This document shows positions 47,197-55,502 of a stretch of 64,000 nt of DNA, piece after piece (positions within the stretch are counted from its first letter, which is position 1; each line of letters starts with the position of its first letter). This DNA is from Martinezella tropici (GTDB lineage: Bacteria > Pseudomonadota > Alphaproteobacteria > Rhizobiales > Rhizobiaceae): NCBI GenBank assembly GCA_000799755.1, contig JUHI01000006.1, positions 124,001 through 188,000 on the forward strand, in the 5' to 3' direction. A program made the position numbers and the translations under genes. The notes beneath the pieces are model-generated. The model searched no databases. It saw only the letters and a program-made list of their open reading frames with translations, and was not told where the DNA came from.

Positions 47197-47886
47197 TCAG
47201 GCTGCTGAATTCATGCGCTGACGCAGGCGGGCAAGCACCTCGTCGGCCGAAGGGCCGAGTGGTGCGCCGCAGCCGGCATTGGCGAGTTTTTCGATGATAT
47301 GTGCCTGCCGGCTGGCGGCATCCATTTCCTTCATGGCCGAAGCTGCGATCTCGCAGCGGCTCTGATAGGCCTGAAGGCGGGCAAGCGTTTCCTCGGCGTC
47401 ATCGAGCGTCGCAAGGCCGGAATTCTCGTCGCAGACGGCGTTGAGCTTCTGGGTTTGCTGGGTCGCGCGCGCCAGACGCTCACCGCGCTGCAATTCCTGC
47501 AGCCGCGCTTCCGATGCGCGAACCGTTGCCTTCAGCTTGCCGATCGTCTGGTTGAACTGCGCCTGCGCCTTTTCGGATGCGTCGCGCTCGGCTTCGAGCT
47601 GAGCGATCGCTTCGGCCGCTTCCCGGGCGAGTTCGTCGCTGCCCTTGTGAAGCGCGGCAACGGCCCGGCTCTCCAGATCCGCAATCCGGCCGACGATGGC
47701 TGCATGCCGGTTCTTCTCCTGCTCATTCTGCGCGATGGCGATGGCCACTGCCCGGCGCGCCGACTGGATGGCTCCGGCCGCGTCGCGGATCTGCTGCGCC
47801 AGCAGGGGAACCGCATTGCGATCGATGAACGCCTGCTCCGCCTCAAAGGCCCGACCGCGGATCAGAGTCAGAATTGAATTGAACAT
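47197..47886 (-). CDS. PspA/IM30-like membrane-stress protein
   Basis: The 229-residue product begins MFNSILTLIRGRAFEAEQAF and is almost entirely helical with long coiled-coil stretches (EQEKNRHAAIVGRIADLESR, LEAERDASEKAQAQFNQTIGKLKATVRA), as in PspA/IM30 proteins that bind and protect the inner membrane. The ATG at 47886 follows GGGAG. The promoter region contains three copies of a TetR-type palindrome, so expression is probably repressed until a signal appears. Confidence 0.75.
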   Translation of the reverse strand: MFNSILTLIRGRAFEAEQAFIDRNAVPLLAQQIRDAAGAIQSARRAVAIAIAQNEQEKNRHAAIVGRIADLESRAVAALHKGSDELAREAAEAIAQLEAERDASEKAQAQFNQTIGKLKATVRASEARLQELQRGERLARATQQTQKLNAVCDENSGLATLDDAEETLARLQAYQSRCEIAASAMKEMDAASRQAHIIEKLANAGCGAPLGPSADEVLARLRQRMNSAA

Positions 47887-47903
47887 TTGTCGTCTCCCGT
47901 TTA

Positions 47904-47916
47904 TGAACACTGTTCA
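47904..47916. promoter_or_regulatory. TetR operator copy 1 (TGAAC-N3-GTTCA)
   Basis: TGAAC, ACT, GTTCA. First of three identical-arm palindromes in the gap between the PspA-like gene and the TetR gene; it begins 18 bases upstream of the PspA-like start. Confidence 0.75.
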
Positions 47917-47939
47917 TGAACTGATGTATGCCAGAATCA

Positions 47940-47952
47940 TGAACGGCGTTCA
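47940..47952. promoter_or_regulatory. TetR operator copy 2 (TGAAC-N3-GTTCA)
   Basis: TGAAC, GGC, GTTCA. Middle copy, centred 36 bases from copy 1 and 23 bases from copy 3. Confidence 0.75.
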
Positions 47953-47962
47953 AGAAAAATTT

Positions 47963-47975
47963 TGAACAACGTTCA
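47963..47975. promoter_or_regulatory. TetR operator copy 3 (TGAAC-N3-GTTCA)
   Basis: TGAAC, AAC, GTTCA. It ends 22 bases upstream of the TetR start codon, placed for autorepression. Confidence 0.75.
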
Positions 47976-47997
47976 AAAAATCGGATTGGAATAGTTA

Positions 47998-48606
47998 ATG
48001 GCGAAAAAAACCCTGGAGAAGCGCGAGGATCTCAAGCAGCGACTGATCGAGGCGGCGCGCAATCGCATAGCGGCCGATGGCCTTTCCAACCTCAGGGCGC
48101 GGGATGTCACGCAGGATGTCGGCTGCGCCCTTGGTGGTCTCTATACAGTCTTTGCCGATCTCGACGATCTCGTCATTCACGTCAATTCGGCAACGCTGAA
48201 GGGGCTCGAAGCCTCCCTGACACTGGCGGAGGTTAAAGATCACACGCCGACTGACCGATTGCGCAACCTCGCCCGCGGCTATCTCAGATTCGCCGTCACC
48301 CATCGCAATCTATGGAAGGCCCTCTTCGACCATCGACCGCCGAATGACCGCCCCAGCCCCGAATGGCACCTGGAGGAGCATATGTTCCTGATGGGCGTCA
48401 TTGCCGAGCCACTGGCCGAATTGCAGCCGAACATGTCGGAGACGGCCCGCGCCATCCGCGCCAGAACCCTGTTCGGCGCGGTGCATGGTGTCGTCAGCAT
48501 CAGCCTCGAGGGGCGGTTCGTCGGCCTGCCGATCGAGAGCTTGGAACAGGAGCTCGACGACTTCATCCTGACGGTTGCGACCGGGGCCGCGGCGAGACAA
48601 GGCTAA
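47998..48606 (+). CDS. TetR-family regulator of the PspA-YiaAB pair
   Basis: The 202-residue protein has an N-terminal TetR helix set (EDLKQRLIEAARNRIAADGLSNLRARDVTQDVGCALGGLYTVFADLDDLVIHV) and a C-terminal ligand domain typical of the WHG subtype (LRFAVTHRNLWKALFDHRPP). It diverges from the PspA-like gene, and three TGAAC-N3-GTTCA palindromes lie between them. It probably represses both directions; the ligand is unknown. Confidence 0.88.
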   Translation: MAKKTLEKREDLKQRLIEAARNRIAADGLSNLRARDVTQDVGCALGGLYTVFADLDDLVIHVNSATLKGLEASLTLAEVKDHTPTDRLRNLARGYLRFAVTHRNLWKALFDHRPPNDRPSPEWHLEEHMFLMGVIAEPLAELQPNMSETARAIRARTLFGAVHGVVSISLEGRFVGLPIESLEQELDDFILTVATGAAARQG

Positions 48607-48637
48607 TACCTGCTGTAAAGGAAACTCGCCTCGTCGT

Positions 48638-49522
48638 TCATAGCGCCTCTACCCAAGACACGATCGCCGAGTTCACATCGTCCTTGCGGTCCTGCATGAT
48701 CCAGTGCCCGGCGTTCTTCCAGACGTCGACCTTGGACTTCTCGTTCGAGAACCATGTGCGCATCCGTGCGGCCTGGCTCTCGTCCCGGCAGAGATGATAG
48801 AAAGGAACTGTGATCGTCTTGCAGAAGGTTTCGCTATTGCTGCCAAGACCGACCTGATCAGATCCGAAGAATAGCGGTCCGAAGGATTCTCGAACAGGAT
48901 GCTCGGGTGTTCCCTGAAGTCGTCTTGCATGCCAGCGCTTGAGTGCGGGATCGGTCGATGGGTCGTAGACACTTTCGAACAGGGCCGGACCAACAACGCC
49001 AGGATTCTGGGTCTTGAGACCGTCGACGGTTTTCTTGAAGATCGGCCCAAGGCTGTCAGCAAAGCCGAGGGAGCCATCGACGGACACGACCGCGTCGATT
49101 AGATCAGGCCGCTTTGCCGCAAGGCGTGCGGCGACCTGCCCACCCATGGAATGTCCTATCAATATGAATTTCTCACCCTCGAATTTCCTTTCGATCAGTG
49201 CTTCGATGTCACGGACATAGTCGCCAGGCATGTAGCTGCCTGATGGCATGATCTCGGACCGACCATGGCCGCGTAGATCGACGGCAACGACCCGATAGCG
49301 GCTTTCAAGCGCGGGCAATTGCCAACTCCAGTCATGGGAATCACACGTCCAGCCATGTAGCAGCATGACGTTCCGGCCCTTTCCCGAGACCGTGTAGAAA
49401 AGATTAGCGGTGCTCGCCGGCACAGCGAGGGCGGGATTGGGGCCCGCCGCAACCGCCGCCACCGTCATTCCAAGGATGGTCATCAGACCCCGCCGCGATA
49501 GATCGAAGTTGCTCTCTGCCAC
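48638..49522 (-). CDS. Exported alpha/beta hydrolase (Tat-like signal)
   Basis: The 294-residue protein has a twin-arginine-type leader (LSRRGLMTILGMTVAAVAAGPNPALA), then the hydrolase core: NVMLLHGWTCDSHDWSW, VVAVDLRGHGRSE, nucleophile elbow LIGHSMGGQVAARL and a C-terminal NAGHWIMQD with the catalytic His. It would fold in the cytoplasm and act in the periplasm on an ester or similar substrate. It diverges from an HxlR regulator with a palindrome between them. Confidence 0.85.
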   Translation of the reverse strand: MAESNFDLSRRGLMTILGMTVAAVAAGPNPALAVPASTANLFYTVSGKGRNVMLLHGWTCDSHDWSWQLPALESRYRVVAVDLRGHGRSEIMPSGSYMPGDYVRDIEALIERKFEGEKFILIGHSMGGQVAARLAAKRPDLIDAVVSVDGSLGFADSLGPIFKKTVDGLKTQNPGVVGPALFESVYDPSTDPALKRWHARRLQGTPEHPVRESFGPLFFGSDQVGLGSNSETFCKTITVPFYHLCRDESQAARMRTWFSNEKSKVDVWKNAGHWIMQDRKDDVNSAIVSWVEAL

Positions 49523-49629
49523 TGATTGTCTCCTTTGAGATCTCTGGCACGTCCGCCGGCTTGCCGCTCGGCGGCCCGGCGTTGATGGCTCGGTGACTTC
49601 TAGATATACGTTGTAAATCTACGATCAAT

Positions 49630-49649
49630 TACGCACCTTAAAGTGCGTA
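49630..49649. promoter_or_regulatory. HxlR-type operator palindrome
   Basis: TACGCAC (49630-49636) and GTGCGTA (49643-49649) are perfect inverted repeats with a 6-base spacer, 22 bases upstream of the HxlR start codon and in the shared gap with the divergent hydrolase gene. This fits an HxlR autoregulatory operator. Confidence 0.7.
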
Positions 49650-49670
49650 GATATACCGGAGGATATCCAG

Positions 49671-50042
49671 ATGCCTGGAAAGGTAGACAACGTCTTCTTC
49701 GCGGACTGTGCGGCACGCTCGTTCTTCGATCAGGTCGCCAACAAATGGTCCGTCATGATACTGACCGTGCTTGAGGAAAAGCCGACCCGCTTCAATGAGT
49801 TCATGCGCAGGCTGGAGGGAATTACGCACAAGGCGCTGACCCAGGCATTGCGACGACTTGAAAGAAATGGGCTGATCTCGCGCAGAGTGCTGGCGACGTC
49901 ACCGGTCGCGGTGGAATATTCGATCACCGATCTTGGCCGGACGCTTCAGGTGCCGTTCGGCGCGGTCTATGAATGGGCGATCAACCATCTGCACCACATC
50001 GAAGAAGCACAGGAAAGCTATGACGCTCGCGCGAATATGTAA
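49671..50042 (+). CDS. HxlR-family transcriptional regulator
   Basis: The 123-residue protein has the HxlR winged helix: CAARSFFDQVANKWSVMILTVLEEKPTRFNEFMRRLEGITHKALTQALRRLERNGLISRRV, with a C-terminal helix for dimerisation. GGAGG precedes the ATG. A single early Cys (FFADCAARS) is where redox or electrophile-sensing HxlR proteins often carry their reactive cysteine, so it may respond to oxidants or aldehydes. It faces the exported hydrolase gene. Confidence 0.9.
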   Translation: MPGKVDNVFFADCAARSFFDQVANKWSVMILTVLEEKPTRFNEFMRRLEGITHKALTQALRRLERNGLISRRVLATSPVAVEYSITDLGRTLQVPFGAVYEWAINHLHHIEEAQESYDARANM

Positions 50043-50077
50043 GGCAAGCATATTCGAAAATGACGACGCAGGGGTAT

Positions 50078-50875
50078 TTACGGGTTCGAGGGCGCATAAT
50101 TTCTGATGTCGCCGAAAGCGTAACCACGATCACGTAGCTTGCGGATCAGCGACTGCAGGTTTTCGCGGCCGTTGAACTGGTCCTGAAACATCTGATCGTG
50201 CATGAGCAGGATCATCTTTCCGCGTTGCGTGAAGCGGCCATACTGAAACAGATGGTCGATTTCATTGACGAGATGGTCCACCGATTGAACCGGCTTGCCA
50301 TCATCGCTGTGCACCCATTCGAAATCCCAGCCGTAGAGATAGAAGCCCGCCTCGGCGACAAGCTCGTAGTCGAGCCACTCGCGCTCCCATTGGGCGACAT
50401 TGATGGAGAGATCCTCTCTCGACACGGTCGGCAGCCGAAAGACGTCCCTGCCCGGCAGCCGCGCATTCACCATCGGCGTCAGGCCAAGTACTTCATTGGC
50501 GTGCAGCATGTCGGCAACCACGGCCTGTGTATTGGAGTAGTAGCGCCGATAGCGGTTGTTCGCATGGCTGTAGCTATGGTTTCCAACAGTCACCAGCGGC
50601 ATCGCCTTGGCTTCGGCCAGAAGGTCACGACCGGCAGGGATGGTTTCGACATGCAGGCCGACCATGAACATGGCGGCTGGAACATTTTCCTCGCTCAGCA
50701 CGGAAAGGACATTTTGCGTCCCCGGCAGGGGACCGTCATCGAAAGTCAGATAGATCGTCTTGTCCGCCGCCTGGGCAGAGATGGCACAGACAATCAGGAA
50801 GAGGCCGCCAAGCAAGCATCTGAAGACAGCATTCCACTGATGATTCAATCCGTCCAAGCCAGCCGCCTCCCGCAT
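50078..50875 (-). CDS. Exported polysaccharide deacetylase
   Basis: The protein has a hydrophobic leader (FRCLLGGLFLIVCAISAQAA) and a NodB-homology domain: KTIYLTFDDGPLPGTQN with the catalytic Asp pair, and metal-binding NHSYSHANN. It would remove acetyl groups from peptidoglycan or a surface sugar. The frame runs open to 50995, but that would extend through the hairpin at 50930-50977, so I place the start at ATG 50875 or at a later TTG near 50857, which has GGGAGG upstream. Confidence 0.75.
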   Translation of the reverse strand: MREAAGLDGLNHQWNAVFRCLLGGLFLIVCAISAQAADKTIYLTFDDGPLPGTQNVLSVLSEENVPAAMFMVGLHVETIPAGRDLLAEAKAMPLVTVGNHSYSHANNRYRRYYSNTQAVVADMLHANEVLGLTPMVNARLPGRDVFRLPTVSREDLSINVAQWEREWLDYELVAEAGFYLYGWDFEWVHSDDGKPVQSVDHLVNEIDHLFQYGRFTQRGKMILLMHDQMFQDQFNGRENLQSLIRKLRDRGYAFGDIRNYAPSNP

Positions 50876-50929
50876 TATCGCTGCAAACTGGCATATCGCA
50901 TTGGACAAGAAAAGCGCCGCGAATGCGAC

Positions 50930-50976
50930 AAAAGCAAAGGGCGCTCTACCCATTTCTGGGGAGCGCCCTTGCTTTT
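50930..50976. terminator. Bidirectional terminator after the min operon
   Basis: AAAAGCAAAGGGCGCTC (50930-50946) pairs with GAGCGCCCTTGCTTTT (50961-50976) with one bulged base. The stem is flanked by A's on one side and T's on the other, so it works for either strand, ending transcripts from minE and insulating the deacetylase gene. Confidence 0.8.
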
Positions 50977-51082
50977 TAACCCGGACAGCGAACACCGGCT
51001 CGACACAGAGATGTCAGCACGGCAGGCCATCGATACAGGTGATGGCGTGCAGATAATCTCGAATCATCGTCTTTGCAAGGGT

Positions 51083-51104
51083 TAACTTCGAAAAAATTCG
51101 AAGT
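51083..51104 (-). terminator. Hairpin downstream of minE (proximal to 50930 terminator)
   Basis: AACTTCGAA (51083-51091) and TTCGAAGTT (51096-51104) form a perfect 9-bp stem with a tetraloop of A's (T's on the min strand). It is the second of three hairpins after minE. Confidence 0.6.
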
Positions 51105-51105
51105 T

Positions 51106-51131
51106 CTGCCACATGGAAAACCCATGTGGCA
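51106..51131 (-). terminator. Hairpin directly downstream of minE
   Basis: TGCCACATGG (51106-51115) and CCATGTGGCA (51122-51131) make a perfect 10-bp stem with a 6-base loop, starting 24 bases after the minE stop. No T-run follows, and the next hairpin is only two bases away. Confidence 0.6.
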
Positions 51132-51154
51132 CCATTCGCACATATCAGTGACCG

Positions 51155-51415
51155 TCAGGCGGCCTGCAAGCTCGCGTCGCGCGGGATCTCGACGTCGATC
51201 TCCAGCATGGAGACGTCCTTGTCGCGATCCATCTTTACCTGCACCTTGTCGCGATCGACTTGGACATGCTTGGCGATGACAGCGAGAATTTCCTCCCTCA
51301 GCACGGATACGAGATCCGAGCCTACCGAGGCGCGCTCGTGGGCAAGGAGGATCTGCAGGCGCTCACGCGCCATCGGTGCAGATCTCTGCTTGCGAAACAG
51401 TCCGAAAATGCTCAT
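51155..51415 (-). CDS. minE: Cell division topological specificity factor MinE
   Basis: The 86-residue protein has the N-terminal anti-MinCD part ([50 protein letters not shown]) and a C-terminal topological-specificity strand/helix ([10 protein letters not shown]). It drives MinD off the membrane and sets up Min oscillation so that division occurs at midcell. Its start overlaps the minD stop by four bases. Confidence 0.95.
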   Translation of the reverse strand: MSIFGLFRKQRSAPMARERLQILLAHERASVGSDLVSVLREEILAVIAKHVQVDRDKVQVKMDRDKDVSMLEIDVEIPRDASLQAA

Positions 51416-52227
51416 GCGGCCCTCCTTGCGAAGATTTTGCCGAAGATACCCCGCTTTTCGCCGGGAATGGTGATCGGCACCTGTTCGCCGGCAAGACGGC
51501 GTGCGGCTTCGAAATAAGCAAGCGACGGCGCGCAGCGCGCATCGGCAAGCGTCACAGGCGAACCGAGGTTGGAAGCGCGCAGGACGTCGGTGCTTTCCGG
51601 AATGATGCCGAGCAGCGGAATGGAGAGGATCTCCAGGACATCATCGACCTTCAGCATGTCGCCGCGTTCGGCGCGGGCGGCGTCGAAGCGGGTCAGCAGC
51701 AGGTGCTTTTCCATGCGCTCGCCACGCTCTGCCTTCAGCGTCTTGGAATCAAGCAGGCCGATGATGCGATCGGAATCGCGCACCGACGAGACTTCCGGGT
51801 TGGTAACGACGACAGCGACATCGGCGTGACGCATGGCAAGCGTTGCGCCGCGTTCGATGCCGGCCGGGCTGTCGCAGATGACCCAGTCGAAATAGTTCTT
51901 GAGTTCGTTGATGACGCGCTCGACGCCCTCCGGCGTCAGGTTGTCCTTGTCGCGGGTCTGCGAGGCCGGCAGGAGGAAGAGCGTCTCCAGCCGCTTGTCG
52001 CGGATCAGCGCCTGCGGCAGCTTGGCATCGCCGTGAATGACATTGACGAGATCGTAGACGACACGGCGTTCCGCGCCCATGACCAGATCGAGGTTGCGCA
52101 GGCCGACGTCGAAATCGACCACGACGACCTTTTCGTTTCTCTGTGCCAGAGCCGCCCCCAATGCGGCCGTCGAAGTCGTCTTTCCAACTCCGCCCTTGCC
52201 TGATGTGACGACGATTACCTTGCCCAT
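51412..52227 (-). CDS. minD: Septum site-determining ATPase MinD
   Basis: The 271-residue ATPase has the deviant Walker A motif near the start ([15 protein letters not shown]), switch regions ([33 protein letters not shown]), and a C-terminal amphipathic membrane-targeting helix ([14 protein letters not shown]). It recruits MinC to the membrane and is displaced by MinE. Length and motifs are normal. Confidence 0.97.
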   Translation of the reverse strand: MGKVIVVTSGKGGVGKTTSTAALGAALAQRNEKVVVVDFDVGLRNLDLVMGAERRVVYDLVNVIHGDAKLPQALIRDKRLETLFLLPASQTRDKDNLTPEGVERVINELKNYFDWVICDSPAGIERGATLAMRHADVAVVVTNPEVSSVRDSDRIIGLLDSKTLKAERGERMEKHLLLTRFDAARAERGDMLKVDDVLEILSIPLLGIIPESTDVLRASNLGSPVTLADARCAPSLAYFEAARRLAGEQVPITIPGEKRGIFGKIFARRAA

Positions 52228-52256
52228 CTTGCTCTCCTGTTTTGGCCGGCTTCGGC

Positions 52257-52988
52257 TCAGATTAGTTTTTCGGCCATGATCGTTTCACCATCCAGCCAGA
52301 GCTGAACGGCTTGCCCCCTGAGGCCGGGTGATACGTCTTCCGCCATTTTGTAAATTCCATCGATCGCCAAAAGCTCGGCCTCGAGCTTGCGGCAGAAGAT
52401 TCGCGCCGAGGCATTGCCGATCGAGCCTGCCATGGCGCGGCCGCGAAGGGCGCCGTAGATATGGACCGATCCGCCCGCGATGACCTCAGCACCGGATGCC
52501 ACCGAACCGATGACGGTGACATCGCCTTCGGGAAAGATCACCGACTGGCCGGAACGCACCGGCTCGCGGATGATCAGCGACTGCGTGACCGGCCGGATTT
52601 CCGGCGGCGGCGCCTTGGGTTCGCTGTTGCGGCGCTCCACGACCGGCTCGGCCTCGGAAACCTCGAAATCAGCGGCAGGGCGCCCGCCCTTCAGGATCGG
52701 CGGCATACCAGGCCCTGATATCGACGGGCGGCCGCCCTCGATGCCCATGATGCTGACATTGCGGGCCGAAAGCTCTGATATCAGCTCCTTGAGCTGCGCC
52801 TTGTCGATCGGCAGATCAGTAATGTCGAGCACGACCGGCCGCCCCAGAAAGAAGCCGGCCGAACGGGCTGCTAGATCGTCAAGCCTTGTCAACCACTGAT
52901 CCAGCGGAAGATCCGGCGAAAGCATGACCGCGAGAAATGAGCGGCCCTTGATACGGATCGAACGAGCGTCTGTTAGCACTTTGGTCAT
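52257..52988 (-). CDS. minC: Septum formation inhibitor MinC
   Basis: The 243-residue protein has the variable N-terminal FtsZ-inhibiting domain (FLAVMLSPDLPLDQWLTRLDDLAARS) and the conserved C-terminal beta-helix (VTVIGSVASGAEVIAGGSVHIYGALRGRAMAGSIGNASARIFCRKLEAELLAIDGIY). It blocks FtsZ polymerisation away from midcell. It is the first gene of the minCDE operon, 29 bases before minD. Confidence 0.95.
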   Translation of the reverse strand: MTKVLTDARSIRIKGRSFLAVMLSPDLPLDQWLTRLDDLAARSAGFFLGRPVVLDITDLPIDKAQLKELISELSARNVSIMGIEGGRPSISGPGMPPILKGGRPAADFEVSEAEPVVERRNSEPKAPPPEIRPVTQSLIIREPVRSGQSVIFPEGDVTVIGSVASGAEVIAGGSVHIYGALRGRAMAGSIGNASARIFCRKLEAELLAIDGIYKMAEDVSPGLRGQAVQLWLDGETIMAEKLI

Positions 52989-53040
52989 CTATGTGAATAA
53001 ATCGTTGATCTTGTGTACCGTTGATATGGTTAACAAGTGG

Positions 53041-53184
53041 TTAACGCGGGACTCCATTCGAGCCCGGAGCGCCCCATAAAACAGCGATGCTTGCAAGCGC
53101 CGAAGGCTCGTTCGAACCGGGGTCGTAGACGCATGGAGCGGCGAAAATCGCAGCTCCTGCAAGGAGAAGAATGATAGCCTTCAT
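53041..53184 (-). CDS. Putative small exported peptide (47 aa)
   Basis: The ORF starts MKAIILLLAGAAIFAAPCVY and continues DPGSNEPSALASIAVLWG. The N terminus is a typical signal peptide, with GGAGG at a good distance before the ATG. The remainder after cleavage would be only about 30 residues. A Cys follows the hydrophobic run, but the residues before it (AAP) do not make a good lipobox. Function unknown. It is upstream of minC on the same strand. Confidence 0.55.
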   Translation of the reverse strand: MKAIILLLAGAAIFAAPCVYDPGSNEPSALASIAVLWGAPGSNGVPR

Positions 53185-53251
53185 GTGATCCTCCATGCGC
53201 AAGGCATGACCTGCCCTGCCTGAAATTCGATGTGATAAAAATTAACGATTC

Positions 53252-53282
53252 TGCGCGCCGCACCTTTCTGGCGCGGCGCGCA
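53252..53282 (-). terminator. Terminator of the ohr gene
   Basis: TGCGCGCCGC (53252-53261) and GCGGCGCGCA (53273-53282) form a perfect 10-bp stem, 22 bases after the ohr stop. On the ohr strand a T-rich run (AATTTTT) follows about nine bases later. Confidence 0.75.
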
Positions 53283-53303
53283 ATGTCGATGCACGGGTGA
53301 TTC

Positions 53304-53720
53304 TCAGGCGAGCTTCAGCTCGACATTGATGTTGCCGCGAGTCGCCTTCGAATAGGGGCAGGTCTGGTGAGCTTCCTCGACCAGCGTGCGGGCGAGTTCC
53401 GGCTCGATGCCGGGCATGCTGACGGTCAGGCGCGCCTGCAGGAAGTAGGCGCCTTCCGTGGTGCCGAGATCCACTTCCGCATCGACAGCAAGATCGGCCG
53501 GAAGCTTGATCTTGCGCTTGCCCGCAGCCAGACCCATTGCGCCTATGAAGCAAGCCGACCAGCCGGCCGCAAAGAGCTGCTCGGGATTGGTGCCGGCATG
53601 GGCGCTGCCCGGAGGTGAAAGCTTGACATCCAGCTGGTTGTCATCGCTGCGGGCAGAGCCATCGCGGCCGCCGATTGTGTGGGTCTTGGCGGTATAGAGA
53701 ACCTTGTCGATCTTGGTCAT
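53304..53720 (-). CDS. ohr: Organic hydroperoxide resistance protein Ohr (OsmC family)
   Basis: The 138-residue protein starts MTKIDKVLYTAKTHTIGGRDG and carries both Ohr cysteines: one in AGWSACFIGAMGLA and one in HQTCPYSKATRGN, with Arg and Glu near the first as in Ohr. It reduces fatty-acid and organic hydroperoxides. The ATG at 53720 follows GGAGT; the extension to 53858 is unsupported. No ohrR-type MarR regulator is next to it. Confidence 0.93.
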   Translation of the reverse strand: MTKIDKVLYTAKTHTIGGRDGSARSDDNQLDVKLSPPGSAHAGTNPEQLFAAGWSACFIGAMGLAAGKRKIKLPADLAVDAEVDLGTTEGAYFLQARLTVSMPGIEPELARTLVEEAHQTCPYSKATRGNINVELKLA

Positions 53721-53937
53721 GGAACACTCCTTTGTTGCGTTGCCCGCTCGATGGGTCGTGAGAGGCAACGTCTGTTGACGGAGTTGTTTTTGATCGATCG
53801 ACGTATCCGGCATGTTTCCGGAAAAGCCGGAAGTGTCACAAAACGTAGGGCCTAACAAGCCGGATACAAACGCTTACAAAGATCCTGGTAAGTGTCAGTA
53901 GAGTAAAAAGGCGAATAGATGATCGGAGATACGCCTG

Positions 53938-54126
53938 ATGCAAAGCGAGACGAAACAACATTTCGAGACGCGCGATCTCGACGGAGACGCGCAGAGGACT
54001 CGGATGGAGGCCTATCAAGTTGTTTCCAACGAGGATGCCAAGCGGTTATCCAACGAGCGATACCTGCTTTGGCTGGCGCTAGCTGTGGTCCTGTTGCTAT
54101 TAGCTTGGCTACTTGGCTGGATTTAG
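53938..54126 (+). CDS. Small single-span membrane protein (62 aa)
   Basis: The product has a hydrophilic start (MQSETKQHFETRDLDGDAQR) and a single strong C-terminal membrane segment (YLLWLALAVVLLLLAWLLGWI), so it would be tail-anchored with the N terminus in the cytoplasm. GGAG lies nine bases before the ATG. No family is recognised. It ends 53 bases from the convergent kinase gene. Confidence 0.6.
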   Translation: MQSETKQHFETRDLDGDAQRTRMEAYQVVSNEDAKRLSNERYLLWLALAVVLLLLAWLLGWI

Positions 54127-54179
54127 CTTCCATCCAGCCAACAGAAGGCCAGCTACCTAAAAATCCTTTCCGCGAGCGA

Positions 54180-55502
54180 TCAGGAGATGACGACCTCGGC
54201 CGCGAGACCACCGCCATCACGGTTATAGAGCCTCACGGAACCGCCCAGTGTCTGGGCGAGCTGCTGGGCAATCGCCAAGCCAAGCCCGGTGCCGCCTGTA
54301 TTGCGGTTGCGCGACTGTTCCAGCCGGAAGAAGGGCTGCATCGCCGCCTCGATCTGGTCCTGCGGAATGCCGGGACCGCGATCCAGCACCGTTATAGTGA
54401 TCTCACCCGTATCCCTGCGCTCCACGGCGATTTCTGCTGCGCCGGCGAATTTCAGGGCATTGTCGATGAAATTGGTGAGGATGCGGCGAAGCGCATGCGG
54501 CTTCGTCGTCGCCGTCCCCTGGATGAGGCCGAGAATCTCGACGGATTTGCCGGTGTCCTGATAGTCGTAGCTGATGCTTTCGATGAAGGATGCAAGATCG
54601 ATGCGCGCGCTCTTCTCGCCATTGCCATGGGCACTGCGCGCATAGGCGATCCCGTCCTGCACCAGACGCTCGATCTCGCCGAGATCCTGCAAGAGCTTGG
54701 TCTTCTCGGGCGAATCGTCGGCGATATCGGCACGTAGGCGCATACGGGTGATCGGCGTCTGCAGATCGTGCGAGATGGCCGCCAGAATCTGCACGCGTTC
54801 CTCGAGATAATGCGCGATCCTGTCACGCATCGCGTTGAAGGCCTTGGCCGTGTGCGCGACCTCGCTCGGCCCCCGATCGCTCAATGCCGGCCCCTTCTTG
54901 TTCGGGTCGAGGGCATCGGCGGCGGCGGCAAATTCGGCGAGAGGCCGGATCGCCTGGCGCACGGCGAACCAGGTGCAGAGAATGATCAGCAGCATCTGGA
55001 CGACGAAGACATAGGGTAGCCACGCCGCGATCGGCATGATCCCTTTCGGCGTGACGTCAATCGTCAGCGGACTGCCATCGCTCAAATTGAGATGCGCCTG
55101 CAGCCGCGAGATCGGACCCGGTATCGATTCCATGCGGATAGGAAATCGATGGCCGACGGCATCCTCGATCTTCGCCGCAATTTCCGCGCCATGCTCGGAG
55201 GTATCGGGCACGCCGGGCAGGCCATTGCCCAGCTCGAAAGTATAGTTGCCGCGGCTCAGCCAATCGACGAAATTTGCCCTTTCATCGGCCGGCAGGCGAT
55301 CAAGCACGGCGATCGAGGTCGCGACGTCATTCTCCAGTGTGCCGAGCATGATGGCCTTGGCCGACATGTAGCGCTCGAGGTAGAGTACGCTGAAGGACAG
55401 GCCGTAGGCGATCGCAAGCCCGGCAAGCAGAATCAGAAAGATGCGCGAGCGCAAGGTGCTGGGCCACCAGAAACCCCGCGCTGACAAGCCCGCCATGCTC
55501 AT
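54180..55502 (-). CDS. Sensor histidine kinase (EnvZ-like)
   Basis: The 440-residue protein has two membrane segments (about 18-38 and 160-185) around a periplasmic domain of about 125 residues, a HAMP domain (RQAIRPLAEFAAAADALDPNKKGP), the phospho-acceptor motif AAISHDLQTPITRMRLRAD and a catalytic domain with NFIDNALKFA, DRGPGIP and GTGLGLAIA. Its ATG overlaps the stop of the response regulator gene (ATGA). It belongs to the pair that may control the hydrolase and dipZ genes upstream. Confidence 0.9.
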   Translation of the reverse strand: MSMAGLSARGFWWPSTLRSRIFLILLAGLAIAYGLSFSVLYLERYMSAKAIMLGTLENDVATSIAVLDRLPADERANFVDWLSRGNYTFELGNGLPGVPDTSEHGAEIAAKIEDAVGHRFPIRMESIPGPISRLQAHLNLSDGSPLTIDVTPKGIMPIAAWLPYVFVVQMLLIILCTWFAVRQAIRPLAEFAAAADALDPNKKGPALSDRGPSEVAHTAKAFNAMRDRIAHYLEERVQILAAISHDLQTPITRMRLRADIADDSPEKTKLLQDLGEIERLVQDGIAYARSAHGNGEKSARIDLASFIESISYDYQDTGKSVEILGLIQGTATTKPHALRRILTNFIDNALKFAGAAEIAVERRDTGEITITVLDRGPGIPQDQIEAAMQPFFRLEQSRNRNTGGTGLGLAIAQQLAQTLGGSVRLYNRDGGGLAAEVVIS

